DNA of 64,000 nucleotides from Blumeriella jaapii (GCA_009599575.1 VWND01000010.1:1012501-1076500), one strand, 5' to 3'; counted from the stretch's first letter, positions 1 to 12,153 are shown. Translations and numbers: made by a program. Notes: generated by a model not told the origin, from the letters alone.

Positions 1-395
1 AGAGTAAGAGATTCGTCCTGTGTATGTGTCTTATCGCTGAACGACTTCCTCTTCATCTGCCCATTTACAAGCCTGGAGCTATCACCACGACCACCGAGAA
101 AGATTCAAACCGAGTGTGCTATCGAGCAGGTGGTTTCGAACAGTCTCGACTTATCCTGTCCGGAGCAGACGAAGAAACAACCTTCGAAGTCATCCCTACA
201 GTTGATGTCCTTTCCCTCCCTTTTTCCATGGCGCTGGAGGAGGTTTCTGTTTAGTTTCTTGTGACTCGTCTTCCCCTGCTGAATGATTGATAGCCCGGGG
301 TCGATTGTCCCGATGTCAAAATCTCTCGAAAGTCAATGAGATCTATTTCTAAATTCTTCTCTATTCTGTTCGTGTTGTGCTTCCACGGGCTCAAG
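1..395. other. Intergenic left edge, no gene seen
   Basis: The only open frame (24-254, +) has no recognisable motif, no splice signals and unremarkable composition. I see no RNA gene or repeat here. It is probably the 3' flank of the acyl-CoA ligase gene that ends at 396. Confidence 0.5.
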
Positions 396-2486
396 TCATG
401 TCTGAAGCATTGAGATACCCAAATCCCGCAACTTGTACTTCTCTACTTTCCCACTCGCAGTCAGTGGCATCTTCTCCACAAAGAATACGTGCTTCGGCAC
501 CATCATCCTGCCCATTTTCTCCCGAACCCACTGCTGCAGATCTGCCGCGCCCAACCTCTTTGGCGGTTGACCATCTGATACGTCAACATCGCCGACTTCC
601 GTAACAACGCCATCTTTCACCATGATGAAAGCCCCAATGATCTCCCCATACCGCTCATCTGGTAGCCCGACCACACTAGCATTGCCCACCAACGGATGCT
701 GCAGCAACACATTCTCGATCTCAGGCGGATAGATATTTTCGCCCCCGCGAATAATGATATCTTTGATCCTGCCCGTGATTCGCACATACCCCTCCTCATC
801 GACCATCGCCTCGTCTCCAGATCTCAGCCACGTCTTCTCAGTCCCGTTCTCCTTCTCGACGAAGAAAGCTTCCGCAGTGCGTGTGGGATCTTCCCAATAC
901 CCCGTCATCACGCAGTACCCCGCAATCAACAACTCTCCTCGCTCTCCGCGGCGCAGGGTCTTAGCAGGCTCATCGCGGGACACAATCTTCAGGGAGGTGT
1001 GCGGCAGCATTTGACCTACTGTGTTGAGTTTCTGGTGCAAGCTGTCGGACGGGTGGGTCATGCAGACGATGGGCGAGGACTCCGTCAGGCCGTAGCAGTT
1101 GGCAAGGTCTGCCAGATGGAGCTTTTCATGTAACGTTTGGCGGAGAGTGGCGGGGATGGGACTCCCGCCCACAATGCCCGTTCTTAGGTACGAAAAATCT
1201 TGCGGCTTCAGAAATCTAGAGGTCTTTAATGCTGGTTCATTAAAGGAGGAAAGGCTGGAGTGCGGACCCTTTTGCTAGGAGCTCAAGCTCGGCGAGGAAC
1301 ATGGTCGGAACGCCGTAAAGAGCTGTTGGGCGCTCTTGTTCTATCGATCTCAAGACCGCTCTGGGATCGAATGCTTCGGAGGGGAGAACGACGCATGCCC
1401 CTGCGAAAACCCTGTCAGCAAGGTCAGGTACGGAGGTTGGGCATGAAGATACCGTGAGCCATGGCTGTCAACAGGCCCAGGACGAGACCGAAGCAGTGGT
1501 ACAGAGGAGGTGGACAGCAGATAATGTCCTGTTCAGTGATTTGCATGCCGCTTCCAACGAGAAGGCCATTATTGAGGATATTTCTGTGGGTTAAGCATGC
1601 CGCTTTGGGCTTCGACGTCGTTCCTGATGTGAACTGAAGTGTGGCTATGTCGTTGTGTCCCAAGTGATCTTGAGAAGGCAGTTTGCGGCTAGCGTTGGAA
1701 GAGAGTAGCCGCTCATAATCAGCTGTGAACTCAAAGTCCGACTTGTTGGCTCCTGGGTGGGTTGGATGAGCATTCTTTCAAAGACACGAGTTGAATTCAC
1801 TTACGTCCCGCGGAATTATCGAGGAGCAAGACATTCGGAAGAGGAGCCTTCCCCTTCCTTTCGTGTATTACTGACTTTAGCAGAGGAGCAGTCGACTTGG
1901 GCTCCTTGTATGGCAACGCTATCTCTGTGCTCAGCACAAAGCATGCAGCTTCAACATGATCCAGAGCCGAAATGACCTGATCAGAAGTATAAGCCGGGTT
2001 GAGTGGTACGACCACTGCCCCAATCTTGAAGCAGGCATAAGATATCTGGACATCTACTCGTCAATAGGTTATCACAACGCAGGACATGACTTTCAACCCA
2101 CAACAGCGTATGCAGCACAATTTCCGAGGCTTATAGCCATTGTATCTCCATTCTTAACACCTAAATCGAGCAGACCTAACGCCAACGCATCGCTCTGCTG
2201 ATCAAGCTCAAGATATGTGAGTGCAGAGGCTGAAGTCTTCACTGCTGTCCTGGAGGGGAACGATGCACATATCGCGGCAAAATGCTCAGCAATGGTCTTT
2301 TCTAATAAGGGTGGCTTTCACAGTCTGGTCAACACTCTGTCCCCAAACTTTCGAGACGCAACCACGCACTTCAGAAGGCCCGGATAAACACGCCAAATGG
2401 TCTCTCTGTATAGTATACGGGTTCCAGTCTAGGATGGGCGAGAGCATGCCCCCCACGTGCTTGAAGAGATCAATCATGAAAGCCAT
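396..2486 (-). CDS. AMP-dependent acyl-CoA synthetase/ligase (ANL superfamily), six exons
   Basis: Exons on the minus strand are 2486-2370, 2314-2102, 2045-1805, 1752-1453, 1400-1268 and 1215-396 (607 aa). The five introns are 52-56 nt with GT...AG ends, and removing them gives one uninterrupted frame, so the apparent stops are intronic. Visible signatures in order: the N-terminal segment PSEPPLLEKT; the ATP-binding loop [17 protein letters not shown] (about residues 230-246); YGLTESSP (about 377); [18 protein letters not shown] followed by [17 protein letters not shown]; and the C-terminal adenylation lysine motif [12 protein letters not shown]. The family activates carboxylic acids to acyl-AMP and then acyl-CoA. 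The arrangement resembles fungal medium-chain/SidI/ACSF2-type ligases, but the substrate cannot be read from sequence. There is no C-terminal SKL-type peroxisomal signal (it ends MLQT). The start is the first ATG after an in-frame upstream stop. The donor of the 1216-1267 intron (GTCCGC) is weak, and a frameshift there is the alternative. Confidence 0.88.
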
Positions 2487-4357
2487 ACCGCACGTGGCTG
2501 CACCAAGGTCTTAGGATGTACCGAGTGAGAATGGCCACGGCACAATATGGGTCAATCGAGAGGCGGGATTGTCGTCTCTGGTGAGTGAGGGGTGAACAGC
2601 CTGCTTTCTTCCGAGTCCTTCAGAAACGTGGTCAGCATGCTGTCAACACCTGTCCATCTAGCGCAAGACGCGGATATCATTCAGCTGTCAGCGATTCGTT
2701 GTCATACATACTTTAACGCCGACACATCTCCCCGCGCGACGAACCTTAATCTTTGGCCTCGCCGCATCAAGGTATGTATCTGGTTAAGGCGTTTCGGTCA
2801 CACTGCGAGTAATCTCGACGGCTTGATTGAATGTTGGTCGTATCCACGCCCCATGGGCTTCGACAGACAAGAGCCCGGAGGGTGGCCCTCTGTGAAATGT
2901 CATCGTACTGTACGGACGAGATGTTGGCTAGCCACTAGATTGTGTAGCGTACATACAGGCGCGGCAAGCAATCCGAAGTACACAAAGGTTGTAATTTGAC
3001 GTCAAACATCCCACTTTCTGGCATTTCCATCATTCCTGATGTGGCCAAGATGGCCAAGATGATAGCGAAGATCTATCGCCTACAGAGTGGTACAGCAGGT
3101 GCGTGTTTATCGAGGGGCTGTCAACAGATAGTAAGCGAGATCTGCGCATGTGGGCGAGGAGTTTCCAATCCGAACTCATAGAGAGGATGTCTATCACCGA
3201 TTCCCGCAAAGACGACGATCTAGCGATAAATGATGCCCTGGGAGAAACCCTCAATAAGAAACGATCAGATCCGGAATAGATCTTACTGTACCCAGCCTCG
3301 TATTTCCGACGGCTTTCAATCCAGTCCGCATGCCCCGGACATGGTCCAGGAATCTCAGGAAATTTCAAAGGCCGATAGTACAACCCTACAAGATTCCCCC
3401 TTCTCGACGCTCTCAGTCCCTGACGTGCCTGCCGCCTTTTCCGGACACTGTCCTCCGTCGGCAGCTATTCAAGAAGATAAGCGAGATCCTCGAGGACGTC
3501 CTCGAAACGACCGACTACCAGCGGTAGGCACTGAACTGTAGACAGCTGCAGACGCGGCGATACAGCTGTTTTGACTGTACTGCTGATGTCTAGGAAAAGG
3601 GCAAGTCTAGCTGTGTGGTGCGAGGGGGAGACGTGGGCGTGACCAGTACAGATCAGAATGGCCGCTTGTTTTCATCGTCATCGACTATCCACACGCGAAA
3701 GTGGCACAAGTAAAAGAGCGCAAATTTAAGTTCGGAACTACGCTCACACTGAGTCGACCAAAATGTGCAATTTTGAAGGGCAGACTTGGATGGATTTGAT
3801 TCTCGGCGACCCTCCTCGCCTGGTAAAGAAAGGTAGGTGGTATTCGACCTCAGCCAACAGGAACATCAGACGACATCTCGGCACCTGCAAGGTCCGGCAT
3901 TCAAAGGGGACGCTGCACCGAATACCAAAGTAAAGCTTCTCCAATCACCCTCTCGAGCATGCATAACCATCTTCGAGAGAAACATCACACGTACATCAAT
4001 TCAAGAGAAAAATGCACCAAGTCAATATCAACAAGCATTCAGGCACGCACTCACTACAATAAGAGAAGACAGGCAGGATTAATCTTTTGTACTATTGATT
4101 GCTAGGTTCGTGCTGAACGAGCAAAATGCCTGTCCACGTGAAGGTATTCTTGCAAGCAACATCCGAACTATGTACGTGAGAATGGTTGGCTTGGGGGAGC
4201 AACTCATGTGCAAATGTTGTCTTCCAAAATGTCCTGATCTTTTTGAGCTCTTCCGAAACAATACCGCGTGCCAATTGAACGTCCGTGTACACTCCTAACA
4301 ACAATCTAAACCCGAATCGTCCATTAAAATCGTCTGGCGCGAACTGAGAAAGGGTGT
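2487..4357. other. Intergenic, no firm gene
   Basis: This is mixed-composition DNA between the divergently read flanks of the acyl-CoA ligase and the wall-protein gene. Apart from the possible coding remnant at 3040-3527 listed separately, none of the open frames shows a motif or convincing splice structure. Confidence 0.4.
3040..3527 (+). pseudogene. Possible coding remnant, function unknown
   Basis: Two adjacent plus-strand frames read like protein. The first (3040-3279) is a charged, helix-like stretch containing LSPTEWYSRCVFIEGL and ending SDPE-stop. The second, in another frame (through 3330-3527), ends FKKISEILEDVLETTDYQR-stop. Joining them needs a frame change at about 3270-3280, where I find no good intron, and I find no start codon or promoter-proximal exon. 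It may be a decayed gene, an exon pair of an unmodelled gene, or chance. I do not recognise the family. Confidence 0.2.
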
Positions 4358-5961
4358 TTACAAGACCAAGGCGATGAGACCAGCAACCATGGCGCCGAAG
4401 CTAGCCTGCTTGACGGTGGCAGCACCGCTGACGATGTAGGTACTGGTCTTGTTGGGAGGAGTAGATGTGCTCGACGCGCATCCGCTGGTAGCCCAGCTGC
4501 GAGTTGGGTAAGGTGGAAGATGGGTGGGAACGCTAGGGGGGTATGTAGCAGGGGCATTGTAAGGGTAAGTGGCAGGAACATCTTGAGGGTAGGTAGGAGG
4601 AACATCTTGAGGGTAGGTAGGAAAGTCGTCCTCAGGGTAGGTAGGAGGAAATTCGTCCTCAGGGTAGGTAGGAGGAAAGTCGTCCTCGGGGTAAGTAGGA
4701 GGGAAGTCCTCAGGGTAGGTAGGAGGAGCATCTTGAGGGTAAGTAGGAGGGAAGTCCTCAGGGTAGGTAGGAGGAGCATCTTGAGGGTAAGTAGGAGGAT
4801 GGTCCTGAGGGTAGGTAGGAGGAGCATCTTGAGGGTAAGTAGGAGGAAGGTCCTGAGGGTAGGTAGGAGGAGCATCAGCAGGGTAGGTTGGGTGCGCTGG
4901 CACGACTGCCGGGTAGGTCTTGGTGAGTACGCATTCTGAGAGGCATTAGCATTTTATCTCGCGGCAGGTTCGACTAATTGAATCGGTTTTACATACGAGG
5001 GACAGTCAGATGGGTTGGCTTGTTGACAGGATAGGTGTGAGCGCCGCAAGTAACTGACAGATGAGAAGTCAGCGAGTGAGTCCGAGAGTGGATGGTTGAG
5101 ATTCTTGTGAGATGGGAACATACCAATAGTGGGCTCCGGGCAGTACGTGATGTACTGCGAGACGGTCTGGGTTGTGGTGACATACACAACAGGGCGGGTG
5201 GTGTTGTAGTTAGGAGGGTGAGCAGGGTAGTTTTGGGGAGGGTGAACAGGGTAGCTTGGAGGAGGGTGAGCCTCGTAGCTTTGGGGAGGGTGAGCTTCGT
5301 AGCTTTGGGGAGGATGAGCGGGGTAGCTTGGAGGAGGATGGGCCTCGTAGCTTGGAGGAGGATGAGCCACATAGCCTGGGGGGGGATGAGCCTCATAGCC
5401 TCCGGCAGGAGGGAAGACGATCGGAGGAGGGAGGGTGGTATGTGGCGTAGGCTTGGTGAAGTAGACAGGAGGACCCAGTGAGGTATACGCGGTCGGGGTT
5501 GGCTTGGTGGAGTGGACCGGAACCTTGGCTGTTCTAGGTCAGATGGCGACGCACGTTGACAAGAAAAGGGGCAAACTCTTACCCGTGCATGGGCTCTTTG
5601 GGTTGCAATCCGTAATGGTGATATACTCACTCGCGGTCGCGGTGTACGTCTTGGTACCTGAAGGCGGCTTAGTAGGTATCTTGGGTACACGCGAGGAGCG
5701 AAACTCACCATAGGTAATGATGGTGGGCTCAGGGCAGTAGGTGGTGAAGATCGAGGTCGTCACCGTGGTGTACTCGATGGCCTGCGCAAATGTGAGCAGC
5801 TAGGCGGTGACGTCGACCCGAGTCGACTGAAAGCGAGGCCTTACCTCCGTGGTGATGTTGGGGAAAGTGTGAGCATTGTAGCCGTACCCAGGACCCTGGG
5901 CGTAGCCAGCCCGGGCACCGGCGACAAAGCCGAGGACAGCGAGCGTCTGCGCGGAAAACAT
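4358..5961 (-). CDS. GPI-anchored Sed1/CCG-6-like cell-wall protein with two octapeptide repeat arrays
   Basis: Exons on the minus strand are 5961-5845, 5781-5709, 5657-5583, 5528-5124, 5053-4997 and 4935-4358 (434 aa). All introns are GT-AG, 51-70 nt; the second has a perfect CTACTAAG-type branch site. Order along the protein: signal peptide (MFSAQTLAVLGFVAGARA); TTYCPEPTIITYG, followed by a TYTATASEYITITDC segment; array 1 of about eight AHPPPSYE/AHPPQSYE units; a second YITYCPEPTI motif with a THTV-like tail; array 2 of about fourteen APPTYPQD/FPPTYPED units; a Ser/Thr-Pro stretch; and a C-terminal hydrophobic GPI-attachment tail (SFGAMVAGLIALVL) after a small-residue ω region. The TTYCPEPT motif is the hallmark of yeast Sed1 and Neurospora CCG-6-type wall proteins, which are structural and stress-associated. 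A cell-wall or surface role is inferred from this architecture. Confidence 0.87.
4540..4910 (-). repeat. Coding 24-bp minisatellite (PPTYPQD/PPTYPED array)
   Basis: About fourteen in-frame 24-bp units inside the last exon of the wall-protein gene. Units vary at one position (A, L, H, F or V before PPTYP) and at Q/E before D. Two units are one residue longer (EDD/EDE) and one is shorter (DFPTYP), which indicates recent slippage. Confidence 0.85.
5200..5400 (-). repeat. Coding 24-bp minisatellite (AHPPPSYE array)
   Basis: About eight in-frame 24-bp units in exon 4 of the wall-protein gene. They encode AHPP(P/Q)(S/G/N)Y followed by E, P or V. The unit length matches the array in the last exon but the sequence differs, so the two arrays expanded independently or diverged long ago. 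Confidence 0.85.
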
Positions 5962-6039
5962 GGGGAATGAGGCAACGAACGACGTTTTGGTCTGAGCAGT
6001 AGCGAGAGTAAGTGGTGGGAGGGGTGGTTGAAGATATAC

Positions 6040-6360
6040 ACTGGTCGAGTCCAATCGAGTCGGGTCGAGTCGAGTCGAGTCGAATCGAGGCGAGGCGAGG
6101 ATGGGATGGGATGGGATGGAGCGAAACGAAGGTGTTGATGAGAGTGAAGAGAGAAGAGAAGATGAGAAGCGGACGAAGAACGTTTTATGTGGAAAAGTCG
6201 CCGCTTGCCCGCTAGCACTGTCGGGCGTTGAGAGAGGCAGGCACAACTAGCAACGGCCGGCCTCGTTCCGGCCCCGAGTTCCATTTGCATTCCATTTCCA
6301 TGTCCATTCCCATTCCCATTCCCATTTCCATGTCCATGTCCATGTCCATATCCTGTCCGG
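6040..6360. repeat. Simple repeats upstream of the wall-protein gene
   Basis: Tracts of (GTCGA)n around 6060-6090, (GATGG)n around 6100-6120, and a hexanucleotide CCATTC/CCATGT array at about 6290-6350. They lie in the presumed promoter/5' leader of the wall-protein gene. No specific factor site is assigned. Confidence 0.7.
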
Positions 6361-9190
6361 CTCAGCGGGGAAAGGAGCCAAGCCATCCTTCCATCCACCG
6401 TTTACGGCGTGGCGACGTGCTTCATCGGCTCCCAGTGCCGCTCGATGCTGGTGCTGGTTCTCGATTCCATAGTCCCTGCCGTCAGGGTTGGGCCAGAGGG
6501 TAATGGCATCCTGCTCCCATCCTTTGCGCTAAAAGAAGCCGCAAAACCCGGGGAGGATCCAGCGTCGATGTCAGCCAGGGCTGCCAAATTCCATTATTAT
6601 GATTTAAGCGAGATGGGAAGGATCTGGCTCTGTTCTGCTCTGGTCCCGCCAGGCCAAGCCAAAGCCTCTCTCCCCACTTTCTGCGACTTTTTTTTCCATC
6701 GGCATGCGAGGAATCGTCATGAAATCCTTCCTAAAGTAAAGCACTTTATCTTTAAAGCCGGCGCCCGGGGCGCCGGGTGGTGGTGCTTCTATTTCGGGGT
6801 ATCCATAGATTGTTTTGGTGCGGCGGCGTTTCGCTGAGGCCGGGATCGAGAATACACACACGCTTGGTGTACAGACATCTCGACGGCGGCTAAGATGCCG
6901 TGCCGTGCCGTACCCTACTCGCACTTACATACTACAGTACAGTATAGTACTTACGGTACTGCTCTCAAGCCGTCGCATGTCACGCAACAGAAGTATTGTA
7001 CAGACTGTCCCTGACTATCTATGGTGCACTAGCGAGCCGTCAGCCGCAATCGAGGCCAAGCTCTTCGCCCAGTCGAAACCGCACCGTGGGGAACTGGGGT
7101 TTGAACATCAGCCAATCACAGAGCAAAGGTAGACAGACTTGCAATTGCAACTGCTACTGTACTTCGTGTGTACGACTCCAAAGCACAACTCCATCGCAAC
7201 ATCAATCAAACATGCGAGCCGCATCTGTGCATCGTAGGCGTATTCCCGCTCCGCTCCGCTCCGTAAACAGCTTCCACGATTGATGGATTGATGGATGACC
7301 TCATATCATATTAGAGGTGACATCAGATCCTTTCGCCTGTAGTACCGAGATCCATTGCCATCTGATGAAGTCGAAACAAATAACCCACAAACCAAACAGA
7401 TCTCGAGCCGGTCTCCGAAGGACCCAGGAATGCATTCTTCGAATCTTGAGTGAAATGAAATGAACGTACCACCTGACGGAGATCTCGCAGGACCCCGCCG
7501 TGTTTATCACAAGTGGAACTAATTTGGTTTCATAGTGATTGTCGTCCCATCGTCCTTCGAATTCTCGCTTGTTGGATGGAGATGCGGATCTTTGATCACG
7601 ACGGAACCCCTCCATTCATATCAACAGTGTGTCCACTGGGGCGAAATCCGAGTTCAGATTCAAATCCAAACCAACAAACAAGAATGAAAAAAGAAGAAAT
7701 GTTTGGATGGATGCCCCGCAGTAAAGTAGATCAAGATCCAGGTCCAAATTGACGTACCCAATACTGTATTTACTTAAGCGACAGGGTTCCGCATCCATCC
7801 ACTTTCTCGATACGAGGCCCACTTCCTGTCGGTGTTCAGCGGCCGGTAGGAATCGGTAAAAGAAATTTCTTACCGATCAGATTATGGATGTCTAGTAAAC
7901 AAATAAACAACAAGGTAAACAACCCAACAGACTAAGTCTTGCGAGGTTTAGTAGTGTAGCATGTACTGGTCACGTGACTGGCACAGGTTTCCATGCGCAT
8001 AACGCACGACATCCAAAGCCGAAGAATACCACTTGTTGTTATCACAGGGAGGGGGGTGATACAGGTCAGATAGCTGTATTGCAATGCAGTCGTATTTGGT
8101 TGTATCTTGTCTCAGGAGCAAGCTATTCTAGGTTGCAAACGCAGGTTGTACGCAAATGGAGCCTTGGCACCCCGTGCCTAGCACGTGCTATTTATTCCAA
8201 CACTACTACAAGTCAACCCAATATGTTCTGAGGGCACAGATTGCTTCCCCAGCACTTAACAATACTATCTGATAGACAAACAATCTGATGCTCTGCCCTG
8301 GTTCGGGAAGAAAACTTATGCAAATCTTTACACCCGATTAGCCAAAATCATCGGTACGTGAGATAGGTAAATGTGGTTGATGAAATCCAGTCTGCCCAGC
8401 AAAACAGTATTTTGGATAACTTCAACCCAATTTGGCTGATGTCCATTTAGCCATCTAGCTGATGTAGACCAGACCAGCTTTGAACACAAACGAACGAACC
8501 GCTTTGGATTCCAACAACGAGCGGCCAACAGCCAACCGACAGACAGACAGACATCTCCGGGCCCTTCTGTAGAGATACCCCAGTAGGGGGTCACGTGGTC
8601 ATTCACTAGCGTGCGCGCGCGAAACTGCCCCATATTCCTGCACTCGCATAGCTAGTAGAGAGATATACAGATTTCAACCCACGTATCACAAACCTGTGAT
8701 GCCAACACCTTCTTTCTCCTCTATCTCATTCTGTCACCCCATACCCCCAGGAGGAAACTCCGCCCCAAAAACAATCGATTACTCGGTACGACAAGATGGG
8801 TAGAAGAGGAAGAATGAGATACCGCTAGGCTTCAGCCTCGTGTGTCACTCCCTCCTGTCGGATTTCCAACGCTGATTTGAAAACTCGTATCTAAGGAACC
8901 GAGTTTCGTATGTAGGTAGGTAGATTAGTAAAGATGTAGCGTTAGCGGTTCTTGAGAATCAGGAAAAGGGATGAGATGGAGAAAAAAGGGGGAGAACCGC
9001 TAACCATCTGATTCTGGAGTTTGACTTGGGATTGGGTCTAAGATGGGAGGAGGATGTTGCTGTTTCCGGTGGTACGATGTGCCTTATCTACCAAAATATC
9101 ATGGGTCTGAAGAGGCAGGTTTTTGTTTGGGGGAGCTTGGTGTTTATGATGGAAGGTTTAGATAGCTAGCTAGCAAGTAATTGAAGGAGA
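6361..9190. other. Gene-poor intergenic DNA
   Basis: Open frames here lack motifs, signal peptides or splice structure. There are scattered GTAC-type short palindromes (about 6930-6960) and a poly-T run near 6690. No tRNA-like clover or transposon ends were recognised. Confidence 0.45.
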
Positions 9191-9194
9191 AAGA

Positions 9195-9440
9195 ATGAAG
9201 AAGGAAGAAAAGAAGAAGAAGAAGAAAGAAAGAAAAGAGAAGAAGAAGAAGAAGAAGAAGAAGAAGAAGAAGAAGAAGAAGAAGAAGAAGAAGAAGAAGA
9301 AGAAAGAAGAAGAAGAAGAAGAAGAAGAAGAAGAAGAAGAAGAAAGAAGAAGAAGAAGAAGAAGAAGAAGAAGAAGAAGAAGAAGAAGAAGAAGAAGAAG
9401 AAGAAGAAGAATATAGAAAAAAGAAGAAGAAAAAGAACTA
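9195..9440. repeat. GAA/AAG trinucleotide microsatellite
   Basis: An almost pure purine tract on the plus strand, made of AAG/GAA units with a few phase slips. Read as protein it would be poly-K then poly-E then poly-R. That is an artefact of the repeat and not a gene. Long GAA tracts can form triplex (H-DNA). Confidence 0.95.
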
Positions 9441-12030
9441 AGCTTTCCGAAAGAAACTAATAATTATTACTCTGGGCTCGAGGCTCGAGATGGAATTTGA
9501 AGATATGATAGAACAAAATATGTCGGGAATCATTTTTGGCAAGGAATGGCTATTCGATAATCGCATTCTATATCAAAAGAGAGAAAAAAGCCAAAAACGA
9601 AAGAACACGTTTTAAGCTCTGGGTTTTCTTTACTTTCCTATCACAGGTGTAAGATAAGAGTTCTGCATTCCGCCCCCGAGGAATTTGTTACTTACGTTTG
9701 CTTGCCTAGATATGTATCCTTCTTTTGTATACTATGGTTTACCGCATTGCGCATCATAGGTATCAGGTGCGAATCTCAGAACCCGTTTCTTTCCAATTGT
9801 AACAACGAAGCCTTATCAGCTCAGATTCAAACCAATCAGTGGGAGTGTATAATTCCCCCGTCCTAGATTGGTCAGCAAGCACAAGATCAAGTACTTCTTT
9901 GGGGGTGTGGGCTACGTATAATAGATTGGAAAACCCCCGTGCTGTTTTCACTTACTCTTACCTTTTTTTTACGTGATTCTTCTCTGTCCATGGTGTATGC
10001 ATACCGCATGGAAGTAAGATACAAAACAAGGCATCGGCAGCGGAAGAACTAACGGTGCTAATGTTGATGTCCAGCGACACTTCTTCTACTTTCTGGGAAG
10101 GAAAACATGTTTTTCTTCTGGAGTTCATGTTTTTCTTATGTGAAGCGCGCGCGTGGGAAGGGGAGGGTGGGATCAGGGAGAGGGGGGGGGGGGGGGGAAT
10201 CAAGCTATCGACATATTTCAATACGGTTATGTGATATCAAAGATTTTAGTTCATACTAATGTAAAAATAACAAGAGAAAATGTCTACATTTCTAATTAAT
10301 TGATAGTATTAATGCAATGAATGCTTCAAGGCAACCTATGCGAAGATTCAAAAACACCTAATCAGATACTCGGATCAACACAAACAACTTCCCGTCGAAA
10401 CTGATGTACTTCTCTCTTTCTTCTTGGAGACACAAGTACTCCCAGGTTATGGTTCGATCAATTCGAGTATATCCAGTTCATTTGCGAAAATAAGATAACC
10501 CCAGACATCGATGATGCTCCACCAAGAGAATCCCAACTGGATTCCATCTCCGTTACTGTTTTCTTCGCGCGGAGGAATACACGTCTCATTCCTAAACACC
10601 GACTTTATAAGACGTAGCATCTCCTGAGAAACTATTGGCATTAATCACGTTGTCAAAGTGTTCATTGATTTTGGAACTAGAATTCGACCTAGGGTATGTC
10701 TCGATTATGATTTGGTCCTTTGTATCTCCCTTACGCACTTACTGGATTAACAATGTCAGCTTATCAAAGTCAGAGATATTATGTCTGATACAATCTATAT
10801 ACACGTCTTACGAAAGTTTTGGATAATATACGATTAAATTCACAAACACCAACGATTTGATTACAAACTTCCGCGCCCCTTCCTGCCCCGGTAAATTAGT
10901 ACTATTCATTCGACCCAAAAGCAACTCAGCTGATTGATTTTATATCTCGTCAGATTGAGCACGAGAACAATTTGATTGCTATTATTTTTCTTGCGAGAGA
11001 ACAAAGACTACTGATCACGCCATTACCGCGAGAAAGAGCTCTATCAAAAGTCATCGCCTCGTCTCTTCACACTAGCGCTGTTGCCTTTTAAGAAGGTTAT
11101 GGAGAATGGCCTGCCTATCACAGGAACAACCATGGTTCTCGGCCCGCCCTCAAAATGTCTTTCGGGATATCAACATCAATTGGCCTTGCGTATTGCCGGC
11201 ATTGCCCTCGGGACACAATACCGTACCACCACCCACCTGGGAATTACCATCAGTCTATCATGGCTAGAACTATTCCGTCTTACCTGTTACATACAGATTT
11301 TCCTCTCGACTCTTGAATTTCAAGAATTGATATTTTAAGGAGCGAAACCTATTACTTAGCATGTAGGTGCACCACGGAGCATACTAGCATTCTTCGAGAA
11401 ACCCGTTTATCGTAATGCAAGCCAATATCTTGGTCAAAGACCCGTGAACCACTACCTCTTTTGGAATATTCGTTGAACTGATATCAGTAAGGACATAAGT
11501 AATTTCGTGTGTCCCGTGCTTCTTACGAACGATAGGGAAAGATCATTTTATCTTTCACATCTTTGGTGCTCTTCGTTTTTGTGTTGAAATGTTGCGGCGG
11601 TATGTCTCTTCAGCTTTATTTGGCGAAGCCATTCAGCGGCTAGAAGATTCGCCGGATCGACAGGCACGTTGGGTTCTGTTGGAGGTTCAGGAAGTGGAGG
11701 CGCCGGAGGCATGGGATGATCGTTGTACTCGTTTACATTGTCAGCCTGCAGCTTTTTCTTTAAATAACTCTAGCTTTGGTGGCTGCTCGAGTGGCAGATG
11801 TCTTATCAGCGGTATTTCTTGACCTAAAATATTGCTTGACTTGGATTTCTTGTACGTTTCCAAATTCTTTGTGTTGAGGTAGAGCCGTGTAATTGAAGCT
11901 AACATCGACGAAAAAGCCATTTTCCTTACAAGCGACACAAGATATTGACAAAGTGCGATATGATAGTGTAATGGGTGGTAGCTATTAAAAACCCCTCACA
12001 CAATCCCCCTGCACATAAAAAAAAAAGCCA
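9441..12030. other. Gene-poor, A/T-leaning intergenic DNA
   Basis: No supported gene. It contains a G homopolymer near 10180-10198. The stretch 11050-11330 is more GC-rich and might be old coding DNA, but no frame there shows a recognisable motif. Confidence 0.4.
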
Positions 12031-12034
12031 AAAA
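12003..12034 (-). terminator. Pol III T-run terminator of the 5S gene
   Basis: Downstream of the 5S RNA 3' end the minus strand reads a run of T, then GGC, then a second T-run, which is a standard Pol III stop signal with backup. Confidence 0.75.
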
Positions 12035-12153
12035 ACATACAACAGCAGGTATTCGCTGGTGGTCACCCACCCAACTACTAATCTGCCGATCTGAGGCTTG
12101 TGTATGGCAGAGCGGACGGGATGCCCAATTCTCCTCAGTCTATGGTCGTATGT
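12035..12153 (-). rRNA. 5S ribosomal RNA
   Basis: On the minus strand the 119-nt sequence starts ACATACGACCATAG and ends GTTGTATGT, which pair to form helix I. An internal CTGAGG...CCTCAG pair forms a second helix. It carries the conserved 5S segments CCCGTCCGCTC, TTAGTAGTTGGGTGGGTGACC and ACCAGCGAAT, which include the TFIIIA/Pol III internal control region. A T-run follows the 3' end, as expected for a Pol III terminator. It stands alone, as dispersed 5S genes do in many filamentous ascomycetes. Parts of the first half differ from the consensus I remember, but the helix pairings are kept, so it is probably functional. Confidence 0.9.
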
